This document shows, in pieces, positions 19,244 through 28,268 of a DNA stretch of 64,000 nucleotides (position 1 is its first letter; the number at the start of each line of letters is the position of its first letter). Where the stretch lies: contig NZ_JANADR010000001.1 of NCBI RefSeq assembly GCF_024199925.1, forward strand, positions 7,133,501 to 7,197,500. The letters are read 5' to 3'. The DNA is from Bradyrhizobium sp. CCGUVB1N3 (GTDB taxonomy: Bacteria > Pseudomonadota > Alphaproteobacteria > Rhizobiales > Xanthobacteraceae). A program made the translations under genes and the position numbers. A model generated the notes under the pieces. It saw only the letters and a list, made by a program, of their open reading frames with translations, did not search any database and was not told where the DNA came from.

Positions 19244-19264
19244 ACTGATGCTTGATACATCAGT
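19244..19264. promoter_or_regulatory. inverted repeat upstream of the XRE-hyf operon
   Basis: ACTGATG-N7-CATCAGT is a perfect 7+7 inverted repeat 57-77 bp before the GTG start of the XRE gene. It lies in an AT-rich stretch that includes GTAATATGAT. It is a good candidate operator for XRE autoregulation and control of the hyf genes. Confidence 0.45.
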
Positions 19265-19320
19265 ATAGATGTAATATGATTGCTTTATCAATCATGGCAC
19301 TTGCCATGGAGGCGCTCTCA

Positions 19321-19593
19321 GTGATTACCGCCGCGCAGCTTCGGGCCGCTCGGGCCCTGCTTGGGATCGACCAGCGCGAGCTGGCACAGCGCTGCTCGCT
19401 GTCGCTGCCGACGATCCAGCGCATGGAGGCCTCCGAGGGCGTCATTCGCGGCAATGTCGATTCCCTGATGAAGCTGGTCGAGGCGCTCGCGGCGGCGGGC
19501 ATCGAGCTGATCGGCGAGGGCGTCCCCTCGATCGGCGGTGGCCGCGGCGTGCGGCTGAAATCTCTGCCCAGCGCCGGCGAGGACAACAAATGA
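19321..19593 (+). CDS. XRE-family helix-turn-helix regulator
   Basis: A small DNA-binding protein of 90 residues if it starts at GTG 19321. That start is preferred because GGAGG sits 8 bp upstream and the product then begins (M)ITAAQLRAARALLGIDQRELA, the usual start of this family. An ATG-led version from 19252 or 19294 would add residues with no family resemblance. The helix-turn-helix is RELAQRCSLSLPTIQRMEASEG. It ends 34 bp before hyfB and is probably its local regulator. Confidence 0.8.
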   Translation: MITAAQLRAARALLGIDQRELAQRCSLSLPTIQRMEASEGVIRGNVDSLMKLVEALAAAGIELIGEGVPSIGGGRGVRLKSLPSAGEDNK

Positions 19594-19627
19594 CGACGCG
19601 CGCACAACTCGCAATCCGGGAGCTCTG

Positions 19628-21628
19628 ATGATCTCGGTGGCGCTATGGTCGGTGGCACTGCTGCTGGCGCTGGCGCCGGTCGGGATCGCGCTGTCGACGC
19701 GCCCGCGCGGTTCGGTCGCGATCTATGGCGCCTGCTTGGTTGTCACTGCTGCGCTCTGCGTCACCGCGCTCCTTCACTTGCTCGATCCCGCGCATCTGGT
19801 GTTGAGCACGACGCTGCCGATCGGCCTGCCCTGGCTGGGGGCCCACTTCCGTCTCGATGCGCTGTCGGCGTTCTTCCTGGTCGTGATCAATCTTGGTGGC
19901 GCAGCCGCGAGCCTGTTCGCGCTCGGCTATGGCGCGCATGAAGAATCTCCCGGCCGCGTGCTGCCGTTCTATCCGGCCTATCTCGCCGGCATGAACACCG
20001 TCGTGCTCACCAACGACGCCTTCAGCTTTCTGGTGGCATGGGAGTTCATGTCGCTGACCTCATGGGCGCTGGTGGTGGCGCATCATCGCGAGGCGGACAA
20101 CGTTCGCGCCGGCTATGTCTATCTCCTGATGGCGAGCTTCGGCACGCTGGCGCTGCTGCTGGCCTTCGGCCTGCTCGCCAATGGTGCCGGTTACGATTTC
20201 GATGCGATCCGCGCTTCGCATCCCTCGGCCGCGCTTGCCGGCATGGTGGTGATCCTCGTCCTGCTCGGCGCCGGCTCCAAGGCAGGCCTCGTGCCGCTGC
20301 ACGCCTGGCTGCCGCTTGCCCACCCCGCCGCACCCAGCCACGTCTCGGCCCTCATGAGCGGCGTGATGACCAAGGTCGCCGTCTACGGTTTTGTCCGCAT
20401 CGTCTTCGATCTGCTGCCGGAACCCGAGTGGTGGTGGAGCATGGTGGTGCTGCTCGTCGGCGGCCCTACCGCGACGCTGGGCGTGCTCTATGCGCTGATG
20501 CAGCGCGACATCAAGCGCGTGCTGGCCTATTCGACCATCGAGAACATCGGGATCATCTTCACCGGCCTCGGGCTCGCGCTCGCCTTCAAGGCGCAGGGGC
20601 TCGACTGGGTGGCGGCGCTCGCCTTCACCGCGGCGATGCTGCACGTCTTCAATCACGCGCTGTTCAAGAGTCTTCTGTTCTTCGGCGCCGGCGCGGTGCT
20701 GGAAGCAACCGGCACGCGCGACATGGAGAAGCTCGGCGGGCTGATCCATCGCATGCCGCGCACGGCCTTCGCGATGCTGGTCGGCTGCGTCGCGATCTCG
20801 GCACTGCCTCCGTTCAACGGTTTTGTCTCGGAATGGCTGACGTTCCAGGCGATCCTGCTGTCGCCGCAACTGCCGTCCTGGGGCCTGAAGCTCGCCATCC
20901 CCGCGGTCGGCGGCTTGCTGGCGCTGGCGGCGGCTTTCGCTGCGGCCTGCTTCGTCAAGCTCTACGGCATCAGCTTCCTCGGCCGTCCCCGCTCCGACGT
21001 CGCGGCGGGCGCGCACGAGACCGATCGCTTCTCGCTGGCCGCGATGTTTGCGCTTGCCGCCCTTTGTCTCGTCGCCGGCATCCTGCCCGGCCTGTTCATC
21101 GATACGCTGGCGCCGGTGAGCAAGGCCATGGTCGGCAATGTCATGCCGCACCAGACGGGGCTGGAGTGGCTGACGATCGTGCCAATTGCCGAAAGCCGCA
21201 GCTCCTATAACGGACTTCTGGTGTTCCTGTTCGTCGCGTTCAGCGGCACGGCAGCGGCGTCCGCGATTCATCGCCTCGCCTCCGACCGGCTGCGCCGGGC
21301 GCCTGCCTGGGACTGCGGTTATCCTGATCCCAATCCCGCCATCCAGTACTCGGCCTCGAGCTTTTCGCAGCCGATCCGCCGTGTGTTCGGCAGCGTGATC
21401 TTTGCGGCACGCGAGATCGGCGAGATGCCGCCGCCATCCTCGTCCGCGCCGGCACGGCTCACCGTCGAGCTGCATGATCTGATCTGGGAGGCGCTCTACG
21501 CGCCGATCGCGAAGGCGATCGGCTTCGCCACCGAGCACATCAACGTCCTCCAGTTCCTCACCATCCGCCGCTATCTGACCCTGGTCTTCGTGGCGCTGAT
21601 CGTGCTGCTCCTGGTGGTGGCGCTATGA
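19628..21628 (+). CDS. hyfB: hydrogenase-4 component B-like membrane subunit
   Basis: A 666-residue antiporter-like membrane protein of the NuoL/HyfB/MrpA family with about 15 hydrophobic segments. Key charged positions sit in SFLVAWEFMSLTSW (glutamate), GAGSKAGLVPLHAWLPLAHPAAPSHVSA (lysine and histidines) and FNHALFKSLLFFGAG. It would form a proton- or sodium-translocating channel of the complex. First structural gene after the XRE regulator; its stop overlaps hyfC by ATGA. Confidence 0.92.
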   Translation: MISVALWSVALLLALAPVGIALSTRPRGSVAIYGACLVVTAALCVTALLHLLDPAHLVLSTTLPIGLPWLGAHFRLDALSAFFLVVINLGGAAASLFALGYGAHEESPGRVLPFYPAYLAGMNTVVLTNDAFSFLVAWEFMSLTSWALVVAHHREADNVRAGYVYLLMASFGTLALLLAFGLLANGAGYDFDAIRASHPSAALAGMVVILVLLGAGSKAGLVPLHAWLPLAHPAAPSHVSALMSGVMTKVAVYGFVRIVFDLLPEPEWWWSMVVLLVGGPTATLGVLYALMQRDIKRVLAYSTIENIGIIFTGLGLALAFKAQGLDWVAALAFTAAMLHVFNHALFKSLLFFGAGAVLEATGTRDMEKLGGLIHRMPRTAFAMLVGCVAISALPPFNGFVSEWLTFQAILLSPQLPSWGLKLAIPAVGGLLALAAAFAAACFVKLYGISFLGRPRSDVAAGAHETDRFSLAAMFALAALCLVAGILPGLFIDTLAPVSKAMVGNVMPHQTGLEWLTIVPIAESRSSYNGLLVFLFVAFSGTAAASAIHRLASDRLRRAPAWDCGYPDPNPAIQYSASSFSQPIRRVFGSVIFAAREIGEMPPPSSSAPARLTVELHDLIWEALYAPIAKAIGFATEHINVLQFLTIRRYLTLVFVALIVLLLVVAL

Positions 21629-22581
21629 ATGCGCTGCGCGACATCCTCTCGCAAGGCGTCCAGATGCTGCTGGTGCTGCTGCTGGCCCCGTTGCTGACCG
21701 GCTTCGTGCGCAAGGTGAAAGCGCGGCTGCTCCGCCGGCGGGGGCCACCGGTGCTCCAGCCCTATCGCGACCTCGTCCGCTTGATGCGCAAGGATGTCGT
21801 GCTCGCGGACAACGCCTCCTGGCTGTTCCGCGTCATTCCCTATCTGATGTTTGCCGGAACCTGGGTCGCGGCCACGCTCGTGCCGACCTTCGGCAACGGC
21901 CTGTTGTTCTCCTGGACCGCCGACCTCATCGCCATCATCGCGCTGCTCGGCAGCGCCCGCTTCTTCCAGGCGCTTGCCGGCATGGATGTCGGCACCGCTT
22001 TCGGCGGCATCGGCTCCAGCCGCGAGGTGATGATCGCGTCGCTCGCCGAGCCCGCCATCCTGATCACTGTGTTTTCCATCGCCATGATTGCGGGCTCGAC
22101 CCAGCTTTCCAACGTTGCGGAGTTCATGGGCTCGGACGCAGTTGGTTTGCGCGTGTCGCTGGGCATGGCGTTTGTCGCGCTGACCATCGTGGCGCTGGCG
22201 GAGAACGCCCGTATCCCCGTCGACAATCCCGCCACCCATCTCGAGCTCACCATGGTGCATGAGGCCATGGTGCTGGAATATTCCGGTCGCCATCTCGCGC
22301 TGGTCGACCTGTCGTCGCAGCTCAAGCTTCTGCTTTACGTTTCACTGATCGCCTGCGTGTTCGTGCCCTGGGGTACGGCAACCGCCGATGCGAGCGTTGC
22401 GCCGCTGGTGCGTGGCGCGCTGCTCTATCTCGGCAAGCTTGCAGTGCTTGGTTTCCTGCTCGCGCTGTTCGAGACGTCGATCGCCAAGATGCGCGTCTTT
22501 CGCATCCCTGAATTCCTGGGGGCGGCGCTGATGCTGGCGCTGCTTGCGACCCTGCTGCGCTTCGTGTCGGGGAGCCTGTAA
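21625..22581 (+). CDS. hyfC: hydrogenase-4 component C-like (NuoH family) subunit
   Basis: A 318-residue membrane protein of the NuoH/HycD/HyfC family, which anchors the hydrophilic arm to the membrane. Recognisable segments are RRRGPPVLQPYRDLVRLMRKD near residue 45 and ENARIPVDNPATHLELTMVHEAMVLEYSG near 195, the conserved acidic loop facing the electron-transfer subunits. It overlaps hyfB by 4 bp and ends 3 bp before hyfE. Confidence 0.93.
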   Translation: MNALRDILSQGVQMLLVLLLAPLLTGFVRKVKARLLRRRGPPVLQPYRDLVRLMRKDVVLADNASWLFRVIPYLMFAGTWVAATLVPTFGNGLLFSWTADLIAIIALLGSARFFQALAGMDVGTAFGGIGSSREVMIASLAEPAILITVFSIAMIAGSTQLSNVAEFMGSDAVGLRVSLGMAFVALTIVALAENARIPVDNPATHLELTMVHEAMVLEYSGRHLALVDLSSQLKLLLYVSLIACVFVPWGTATADASVAPLVRGALLYLGKLAVLGFLLALFETSIAKMRVFRIPEFLGAALMLALLATLLRFVSGSL

Positions 22582-22584
22582 GAG

Positions 22585-23247
22585 ATGAGCAGCCTGCAAT
22601 TCGACATCGCCCACCTGCTCGCCGGCTCGCTCGTGCTGGCGAGCTTCATGCTGCTTTATCAGGACCGGCTCTATGCGCTGCTCAACGTCTACGCGCTACA
22701 TGCGACCGTGCTGGCGCTGTCGGTGGCCTGGCAGGCCTACGTCCAGGCCGCGCCGCATCTCTATGTCACCGCGCTGATCGCCCTCGTCTTCAAGGCCATC
22801 ATCATTCCGGTGGCGCTGCACCGGATCATCAGGCGGCTCGGCATTCACCGCGAGATCGAGAACGTGATCGGGATCGGGCTCACCATGATGGCCGGCATCG
22901 GCCTCGTCGCGCTGTCGATGGTGGTGATGCTGCGGGTGACGCCGGGCGCCGATGCGCTGGCGCGCGAGGATCTTGCCTTCGCGCTGTCGGTGGTGCTGCT
23001 CGGGCTTTTGATCATGGTGACGCGGCGCAACGCCGTGAGCCAGGTGGTCGGCTTCATGTCGCTGGAGAATGGCCTCGTGCTGGCGGCGACCGGCGCCAAG
23101 GGCATGCCGCTGGTGGTCGAGATCAGCGTCGCCTTCTCGGTGCTGATCGCCTTCATCGTGATCGGCATCTTCCTGTTCCGCATCCGCGAGCGCTTTGACA
23201 GCGTCGACGTGCAGGCGCTCGACCGCTTCAGGGGAGAGCGGCGATGA
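22585..23247 (+). CDS. hyfE: hydrogenase-4 component E-like subunit
   Basis: A 220-residue membrane protein with about seven hydrophobic segments. The second half resembles NuoK (GLLIMVTRRNAVSQVVGFMSLENGLVLAA), with the buried glutamate in SLENG typical of NuoK/MrpC. It matches HyfE, a fusion of a short N-terminal membrane region with a NuoK-like part. Overlaps hyfF by ATGA. Confidence 0.9.
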   Translation: MSSLQFDIAHLLAGSLVLASFMLLYQDRLYALLNVYALHATVLALSVAWQAYVQAAPHLYVTALIALVFKAIIIPVALHRIIRRLGIHREIENVIGIGLTMMAGIGLVALSMVVMLRVTPGADALAREDLAFALSVVLLGLLIMVTRRNAVSQVVGFMSLENGLVLAATGAKGMPLVVEISVAFSVLIAFIVIGIFLFRIRERFDSVDVQALDRFRGERR

Positions 23248-24683
23248 CGATCGACGCGCTGGGTGCCATCCTGCTGATCCCGGCCGTCTCGGCCGCGCTG
23301 CTGGCGATCCTGCCCGGCTACCTCTTGACGGCCAAGCTCAACGTCGTTGCGTCGCTCGCGACCTTCCTCACCTCGCTCTCGCTGTTCGTGATCGAGCCGA
23401 CCTCGGGGCAATATCTGCTGCTCGACGACCTCAACAAGGTCTTCATCGTGCTGACGACCTTTGTCGGCTTCACGACATCCGTGTTCAGCGCGAGTTACAT
23501 TCACCACGAAATCGAGAGCGGACGGCTGACGCCGGCCTTCCTGCGCTTCTATCACGCGATGTACCAGACGCTGATGTTCGCGATGAACCTCGCGCTCGTC
23601 GCCAACAATATCGGCCTGATATGGGTTGCGGTCGAGGTCGCGACGCTCACGACCGTGCTGATGGTCGGCATCTACCGCACCCATGAGGCGCTGGAAGCCG
23701 CCTGGAAATATTTCATCCTCGGCAGCGTCGGCATTGCGCTGGCGCTGTTCGGCACCATCCTGATCTATATGGCGGCGCGGCCTGCGGTGGGTGAGGGGCT
23801 CGACGGCATGGTGTGGACCGTGCTGGTGCAGCACGCCGCCGCGTTCGATCCGGCGCTGCTCAACGTCGCCTTCGTCTTCCTGCTGCTCGGCTACGGCACC
23901 AAGGTCGGCCTCGCGCCGCTGCACGCCTGGCTGCCCGACGCGCATGCCGAAGGTCCGACGCCGATCTCGGCGGTGCTGTCGGGTCTCCTGCTCAACGTCG
24001 CGCTCTATGCGTTGTTGCGCTTCAAGATGATGCTGGCGGTCAATTCCGCGGCGATTGCGCCGGGGCCGCTGATGGTGACGATGGGCCTGATCTCCGTGAT
24101 CTTCGCGGCGCTGATGCTGTATCGCCGCCGCGACATCAAGCGCATGTTCGCCTATTCCTCGATCGAGCACATGGGCATCATCGTCTTTGCCTTCGGAATG
24201 GGTGGGCCGCTTGCGAATTTCGCCGGCCTTCTGCACATGACCATGCATTCGCTGACCAAGTCGGCGATCTTCTTCGCGGTCGGCCACATCGCACAGGTCA
24301 AGGGCACGCAGAAGATCGCCGACATCGGCGGGCTCACGGTGACCAACCCGGTGCTCGGCTGGGGCCTGATGCTCGGCGTCATCGCCATCGTCGGCCTGCC
24401 GCCGCTCGGCATCTTCATGAGCGAGTTCCTGGTGGTCAGCTCGACCTTCTCCCGCGCGCCATGGCTGACCGCGATCCTGGTGCTCGGGATCATCATCGCG
24501 CTCGGCGGGCTCTTGCTGAGGGTCGGCGTCGTGATGTTCGGCGAGCCCAAGGGCATGACCGCACCGGCGGAGGCCTCCTACGTGCCGATGTTCACACACC
24601 TGGCGCTGGTCGCGACGGCCGGCATCTATCTGCCGCCGGTCCTGGTAACCGGCTTCACGAACGTCGCAAAGCTGCTGGGATAG
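23244..24683 (+). CDS. hyfF: hydrogenase-4 component F-like antiporter subunit
   Basis: A 479-residue NuoN/NuoM/HyfF-type antiporter-like protein. Conserved features include VAVEVATLTTVLMVG (glutamate), GYGTKVGLAPLHAWLPDAHAEGPTPISA (lysine and histidine) and MTMHSLTKSAIFFAVGHIAQ (lysine). With HyfB it gives the complex two antiporter-like subunits. It ends 2 bp before hyfG. Confidence 0.93.
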   Translation: MTIDALGAILLIPAVSAALLAILPGYLLTAKLNVVASLATFLTSLSLFVIEPTSGQYLLLDDLNKVFIVLTTFVGFTTSVFSASYIHHEIESGRLTPAFLRFYHAMYQTLMFAMNLALVANNIGLIWVAVEVATLTTVLMVGIYRTHEALEAAWKYFILGSVGIALALFGTILIYMAARPAVGEGLDGMVWTVLVQHAAAFDPALLNVAFVFLLLGYGTKVGLAPLHAWLPDAHAEGPTPISAVLSGLLLNVALYALLRFKMMLAVNSAAIAPGPLMVTMGLISVIFAALMLYRRRDIKRMFAYSSIEHMGIIVFAFGMGGPLANFAGLLHMTMHSLTKSAIFFAVGHIAQVKGTQKIADIGGLTVTNPVLGWGLMLGVIAIVGLPPLGIFMSEFLVVSSTFSRAPWLTAILVLGIIIALGGLLLRVGVVMFGEPKGMTAPAEASYVPMFTHLALVATAGIYLPPVLVTGFTNVAKLLG

Positions 24684-24685
24684 CG

Positions 24686-26194
24686 ATGGGCATCCTCGAC
24701 GGCATCCCCCATGTTCGCGCGGTGCCGTCGCACCGGCCCTGGCCGCGTGTCGTCGTGACGGAGGCGGGCTGGCAGGCCGCGATCAACCAACTGGCCGCCG
24801 GCCGTCTGACGCTGCTCGGCTTCTGGGGTGAGTCGTCCGCGGTGCACATCGCTCTGCTCGATGACGCCGCCACCGAGATCGCGGTCGTCACCTACGAATG
24901 TGCGGCGGGTAGCTTTCCCAGCGTCGCCCGCCAGCATCCGCCCGCGCTGCGGCTGGAGCGTGCCATCCACGACCTGTTCGGGCTCACACCAACCGGCGGC
25001 GACGATACGCGGCCGTGGCTCGATCATTACGTCTGGGGCAAATCGTTCCCGCTTGGCAGCCGCAACGCGCCGCGCGAGGTGGTCCCGTATCGGTTTCTGC
25101 CGACCGAAGGCGAGGCGCTGCATCAGGTTGCGGTGGGACCTGTCCATGCCGGCATCATCGAGCCCGGTCATTTCCGCTTCACCGCCAATGGCGAGCATGT
25201 GGTGCGGCTGGAGCAATGGCTGGGCTACACCCACAAGGGCATCGAGTCACTGATGCCGGGTGCGGGCGTTCAGGCCGCGGCAAAACTCGCGAACCGCACC
25301 TCCGGTGACAGCGCGGTCGCCTACGCCTTTGCCTTTGCGCGCGCCGTGGAGGCCGCGCTTGACATCGAGGCGCCGCAGCGCGCGACCTGGTTGCGGGCGC
25401 TGATGGCGGAACTGGAGCGGCTCGCCAACCATTTCGGCGATATCGGCGCGATCTGCAACGATGCATCCTTCGCGCTGATGCATGCCCAGACCGGCATCTT
25501 GCGCGAGCGCTGCTTGCGTGCCGCGAATGTCGCGTTCGGCCATCGCCTGATGATGGACGTCATCGTGCCCGGCGGCGTGACGTGCGACATCGCGCCGGAC
25601 GGCGTTGCGGCACTGCGGACGCTGCTTGCCGAAATCAACAAGGTGTTTCCGCGCCTGATCGAGCTCTACGACAACACGGCGTCACTTCAGGACCGCACCG
25701 TCACCACGGGCATCGTGAAGACGGAGTATGCGCGGCAGTTCGGCGCCGGCGGCCATGTCGGCCGCGCGTCGGGGCGCAATTTCGACGCGCGGCGCGCGCT
25801 TGCCTACGCGCCCTACGATCGCTTGTCGTTCGAGGTTCCAGTGCTTGAGGCGGGCGATGTCAATGCGCGGGTCTGGATCCGCATCCGCGAGGTCGAGCAG
25901 AGTGTCGCGTTGATCGCGCAGATTCTGGACCTGATGGCGCCGGGCGAGATCATGCGCGCGCTGCCGGCTGGGCGCGGTGAGTGCGAAGGCCTGGCTGTGA
26001 CGGAGGCGTTTCGCGGCGACGTGCTGGTCTGGCTGAGGCTGGACACCGAGCTGCGTGTGCAGCGCTGCCACCTGCGCGATGCCTCGTGGTTCCAGTGGCC
26101 GCTGCTGGAGACCGCGATCGAGGGCAACATCATCGCTGACTTCCCGCTCTGCAACAAGTCGTTCAACTGTTCCTATTCGGGCGTGGATCTCTGA
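24686..26194 (+). CDS. hyfG: hydrogenase-4 large-subunit homologue lacking the Ni-Fe cysteine motifs
   Basis: A 502-residue NuoC-NuoD-type fusion. Residues 1 to about 150 are NuoC-like (LERAIHDLFGL at 90-100) and the rest is NuoD/[NiFe] large-subunit-like. In true group 4 hydrogenases an RxCGxC motif and a C-terminal DPCxxC motif hold the Ni-Fe centre. Here the first is RTSGDS (204-209), with no cysteine. The C-terminus reads FNCSYSG, keeping at most one of the four ligands. The protein also ends without the extra tail that is normally clipped off during Ni insertion. It should therefore not be a hydrogenase; it fits the Ehr (energy-converting hydrogenase-related) complexes. Confidence 0.9.
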   Translation: MGILDGIPHVRAVPSHRPWPRVVVTEAGWQAAINQLAAGRLTLLGFWGESSAVHIALLDDAATEIAVVTYECAAGSFPSVARQHPPALRLERAIHDLFGLTPTGGDDTRPWLDHYVWGKSFPLGSRNAPREVVPYRFLPTEGEALHQVAVGPVHAGIIEPGHFRFTANGEHVVRLEQWLGYTHKGIESLMPGAGVQAAAKLANRTSGDSAVAYAFAFARAVEAALDIEAPQRATWLRALMAELERLANHFGDIGAICNDASFALMHAQTGILRERCLRAANVAFGHRLMMDVIVPGGVTCDIAPDGVAALRTLLAEINKVFPRLIELYDNTASLQDRTVTTGIVKTEYARQFGAGGHVGRASGRNFDARRALAYAPYDRLSFEVPVLEAGDVNARVWIRIREVEQSVALIAQILDLMAPGEIMRALPAGRGECEGLAVTEAFRGDVLVWLRLDTELRVQRCHLRDASWFQWPLLETAIEGNIIADFPLCNKSFNCSYSGVDL

Positions 26195-26197
26195 GCC

Positions 26198-26722
26198 ATG
26201 CGCAAGACCCTGCTTGAAAGTCTCACCCACGGCTCTCTGACCGAGCCCGCCCCGGCGCCCGACGAGAGCGCGCTGGCTGAGCTTGCCAGCAAGGTCGACC
26301 GCGCCGCGCAGGCACGACTCGGCCGGTCGCTCGCGATCCGCCAGGTCGATGCCGGCTCCTGCAATGGCTGCGAGCTCGAGATCCACGCGCTCTCCAACGC
26401 CTTCTACGACATCGAACGTTTCGGCCTGCGCTTCGTCGCCTCGCCGCGCCACGCCGACGTACTGCTGGTCACGGGACCGGTGACCAAGAACATGAGGCAA
26501 GCGCTGGAGCGGACCTGCGACGCCACGCCCGATCCGAAGTGGGTCGTCGCCGTCGGCGGCTGCGCGATCGATGGCGGCATTTTTGGCGGCAGCTACGCCT
26601 GCGTCGGCGGCGTGTCCGAGGTCGTTCCGGTGGATCTGCACATCAAGGGCTGCCCGCCGACGCCGACGGATTTATTGAAGGGCCTGCTCGCGCTGCTCGA
26701 GCATGTCGGCGGGAAGAGGTGA
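26198..26722 (+). CDS. hyfI: hydrogenase-4 small-subunit homologue (NuoB/HyfI)
   Basis: A 174-residue NuoB-like iron-sulfur subunit. All four ligands of the proximal [4Fe-4S] cluster are present: C55 and C58 in SCNGCELE, C122 in GGCAIDGG and C152 in KGCPPTP. It would pass electrons between the HyfG surface and an unknown partner. The operon has no ferredoxin-like HyfA or HyfH gene after it, and the next gene is on the other strand. The electron donor or acceptor is therefore not encoded here. Confidence 0.93.
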   Translation: MRKTLLESLTHGSLTEPAPAPDESALAELASKVDRAAQARLGRSLAIRQVDAGSCNGCELEIHALSNAFYDIERFGLRFVASPRHADVLLVTGPVTKNMRQALERTCDATPDPKWVVAVGGCAIDGGIFGGSYACVGGVSEVVPVDLHIKGCPPTPTDLLKGLLALLEHVGGKR

Positions 26723-26779
26723 GCTGCGCCCACACATTCCGTCATTGCGCGCCTCGCAATGTCAGGGGAGAGCCGTGGC

Positions 26780-28063
26780 TCAATCGACCAAAATCACCCT
26801 GATGTCGTTTACGTTCGTCAGCGTCGGCCCTGGCAGCAGCAGGTCGCCGGTCGCGGCGAAGAACGCCGTCGCGTCGTTGTTGTCGAGATAGGCCCGCGGC
26901 TCCAGCGCCAGCGCCTTCATCTTCGCAAACGTCGCCGCGTCGATCAGTGCGCCGGCGGGGTCGGTGGGCTTGCCGGCGCCGCCATCGGCACCGTCGGTGT
27001 CGCCGGCGAGCGCAGCGACGTCGGGCGTGTCCTTCAACAGGCCGGCGAGCGCCAGCGCGTATTCCTGGTTAGGGCCGCCTCGGCCATTGCCGCGCACGGT
27101 CACCGTGAGCTCGCCGCCGGAGAGGATGGCGGTACGTTTGCCGGCGGCGCGCGCCTTCAAGGCCAGCTTCGCATGCTCGGCGGCGACCTCGCGCGCCTCG
27201 CCTTCGAGATCGGCGCCGAGATCGATCACCTCATAGCCCGCATCCTTCGCGAGCTTGACTGCAGCGTCGAGCGACTGCTTGGGCCGCGCGATCAGTTCGA
27301 AATGCGCGCGCGCAAACGCGGCATCGCCGGGTTTGCAGCTCTCGTTGCCGGGATCATCCAGCGCACGGCGCACGGCGTCGTCGATGTCGAGCTTGTATTT
27401 CGCGACGATCGCGCGCGCGTCAGCCAGCGTAGTCGGATCGGGCACCGTGGGGCCGGAGGCGATCGCGGAGGGCTCGTCATGCGGCACGTCGGAGATCGCG
27501 AGCGTCACGATCTCGGCGGCATTTTTGCCGGCGCGCGCCAGCCGCCCGCCCTTGATGCGCGACAGATGCTTGCGCACGACATTCATCTCGCCGATCGGCG
27601 CGCCCGACCGGAGCAGCGCCTTGTTGACCGCCTGCTTCTGCGCAAAGCTGATGCCGTCCACCGGCGCGATCCAGTTCGCCGAGCCGCCACCGGTGAGCAG
27701 CACCAGCAGCAGATCATCAGGACCGGCCTCGCCTGCGAGCGCGAGCGTGTCGGCGGCGCCCCTCAAGCCTGCTTCGTCAGGCACGGGATGGCCGGCCTCG
27801 ACCACCCTGATACGCCGCGTCGGCACGCCGTGGCCGTGGCGGGTGGTGGCGATGCCGACCAGTCGCTCCGGATCGAGCTTGAGCGTGTCGAGATAGTGCC
27901 GCTCCGCGGCCGCGGCCATCGCGCCTGCGCCCTTGCCGGCGGCGAGGCAGATCACGCGGCCCCTCGGCGCGGGGCGCAGATGCGGCGCCAGCACCATTTC
28001 GGGATGGGCGGCGCCGACGGCGGCGTCATAGAGGGCACGGAGCAGGGGGCGTCGGTCGGTCAT
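26780..28063 (-). CDS. glycerate 2-kinase family protein (MOFRL/TtuD type)
   Basis: A 427-residue protein of the GckA/TtuD family, with an N-terminal DUF4147 domain (about 5-240) and a C-terminal MOFRL domain (about 300-420). Recognisable segments are AAGKGAGAMA, LLTGGGSANW, AISDVPHDEPSAIASGPT, LSGGELTVTVRGNGRGGPNQE and AGDTDGADG. The family phosphorylates glycerate in glyoxylate or tartrate use and is often labelled hydroxypyruvate reductase. Convergent with hyfI (57-bp gap) and not obviously linked to its neighbours. Confidence 0.88.
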   Translation of the reverse strand: MTDRRPLLRALYDAAVGAAHPEMVLAPHLRPAPRGRVICLAAGKGAGAMAAAAERHYLDTLKLDPERLVGIATTRHGHGVPTRRIRVVEAGHPVPDEAGLRGAADTLALAGEAGPDDLLLVLLTGGGSANWIAPVDGISFAQKQAVNKALLRSGAPIGEMNVVRKHLSRIKGGRLARAGKNAAEIVTLAISDVPHDEPSAIASGPTVPDPTTLADARAIVAKYKLDIDDAVRRALDDPGNESCKPGDAAFARAHFELIARPKQSLDAAVKLAKDAGYEVIDLGADLEGEAREVAAEHAKLALKARAAGKRTAILSGGELTVTVRGNGRGGPNQEYALALAGLLKDTPDVAALAGDTDGADGGAGKPTDPAGALIDAATFAKMKALALEPRAYLDNNDATAFFAATGDLLLPGPTLTNVNDIRVILVD

Positions 28064-28208
28064 GGCGATGCTTTCGTCAAGGAGAGGCGGTTTCCGGCGA
28101 CCTCGCCGGAGTTCGCCGCATACTTGCCTAGCGCATCGCCGCGCAAAGCGTAAGCGGGCTTGCCGATCATTCGATTATGCAATTGCGTGATGATAATCGA
28201 AAGGCAAT

Positions 28209-28240
28209 GAAAAGCCCCCCGCGAGGCTCTCGCGAGGGGC
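28209..28240 (-). terminator. intrinsic terminator after binding-protein gene 1
   Basis: CCCCTCGCGAG-AGC-CTCGCGGGGGGC hairpin read on the minus strand, followed by TTTTCATT. It lies 28 bp after the stop of the 28269-29498 gene. Confidence 0.85.
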
Positions 28241-28268
28241 GTTCTCGTAGCTCAGATCTGCCGGACGG

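Noticed and set aside
24686..26722. HyfG/HyfI read as a functional [NiFe] hydrogenase
   Set aside because: HyfG lacks the RxCGxC and DPCxxC ligand motifs, and no maturation or ferredoxin genes are present.
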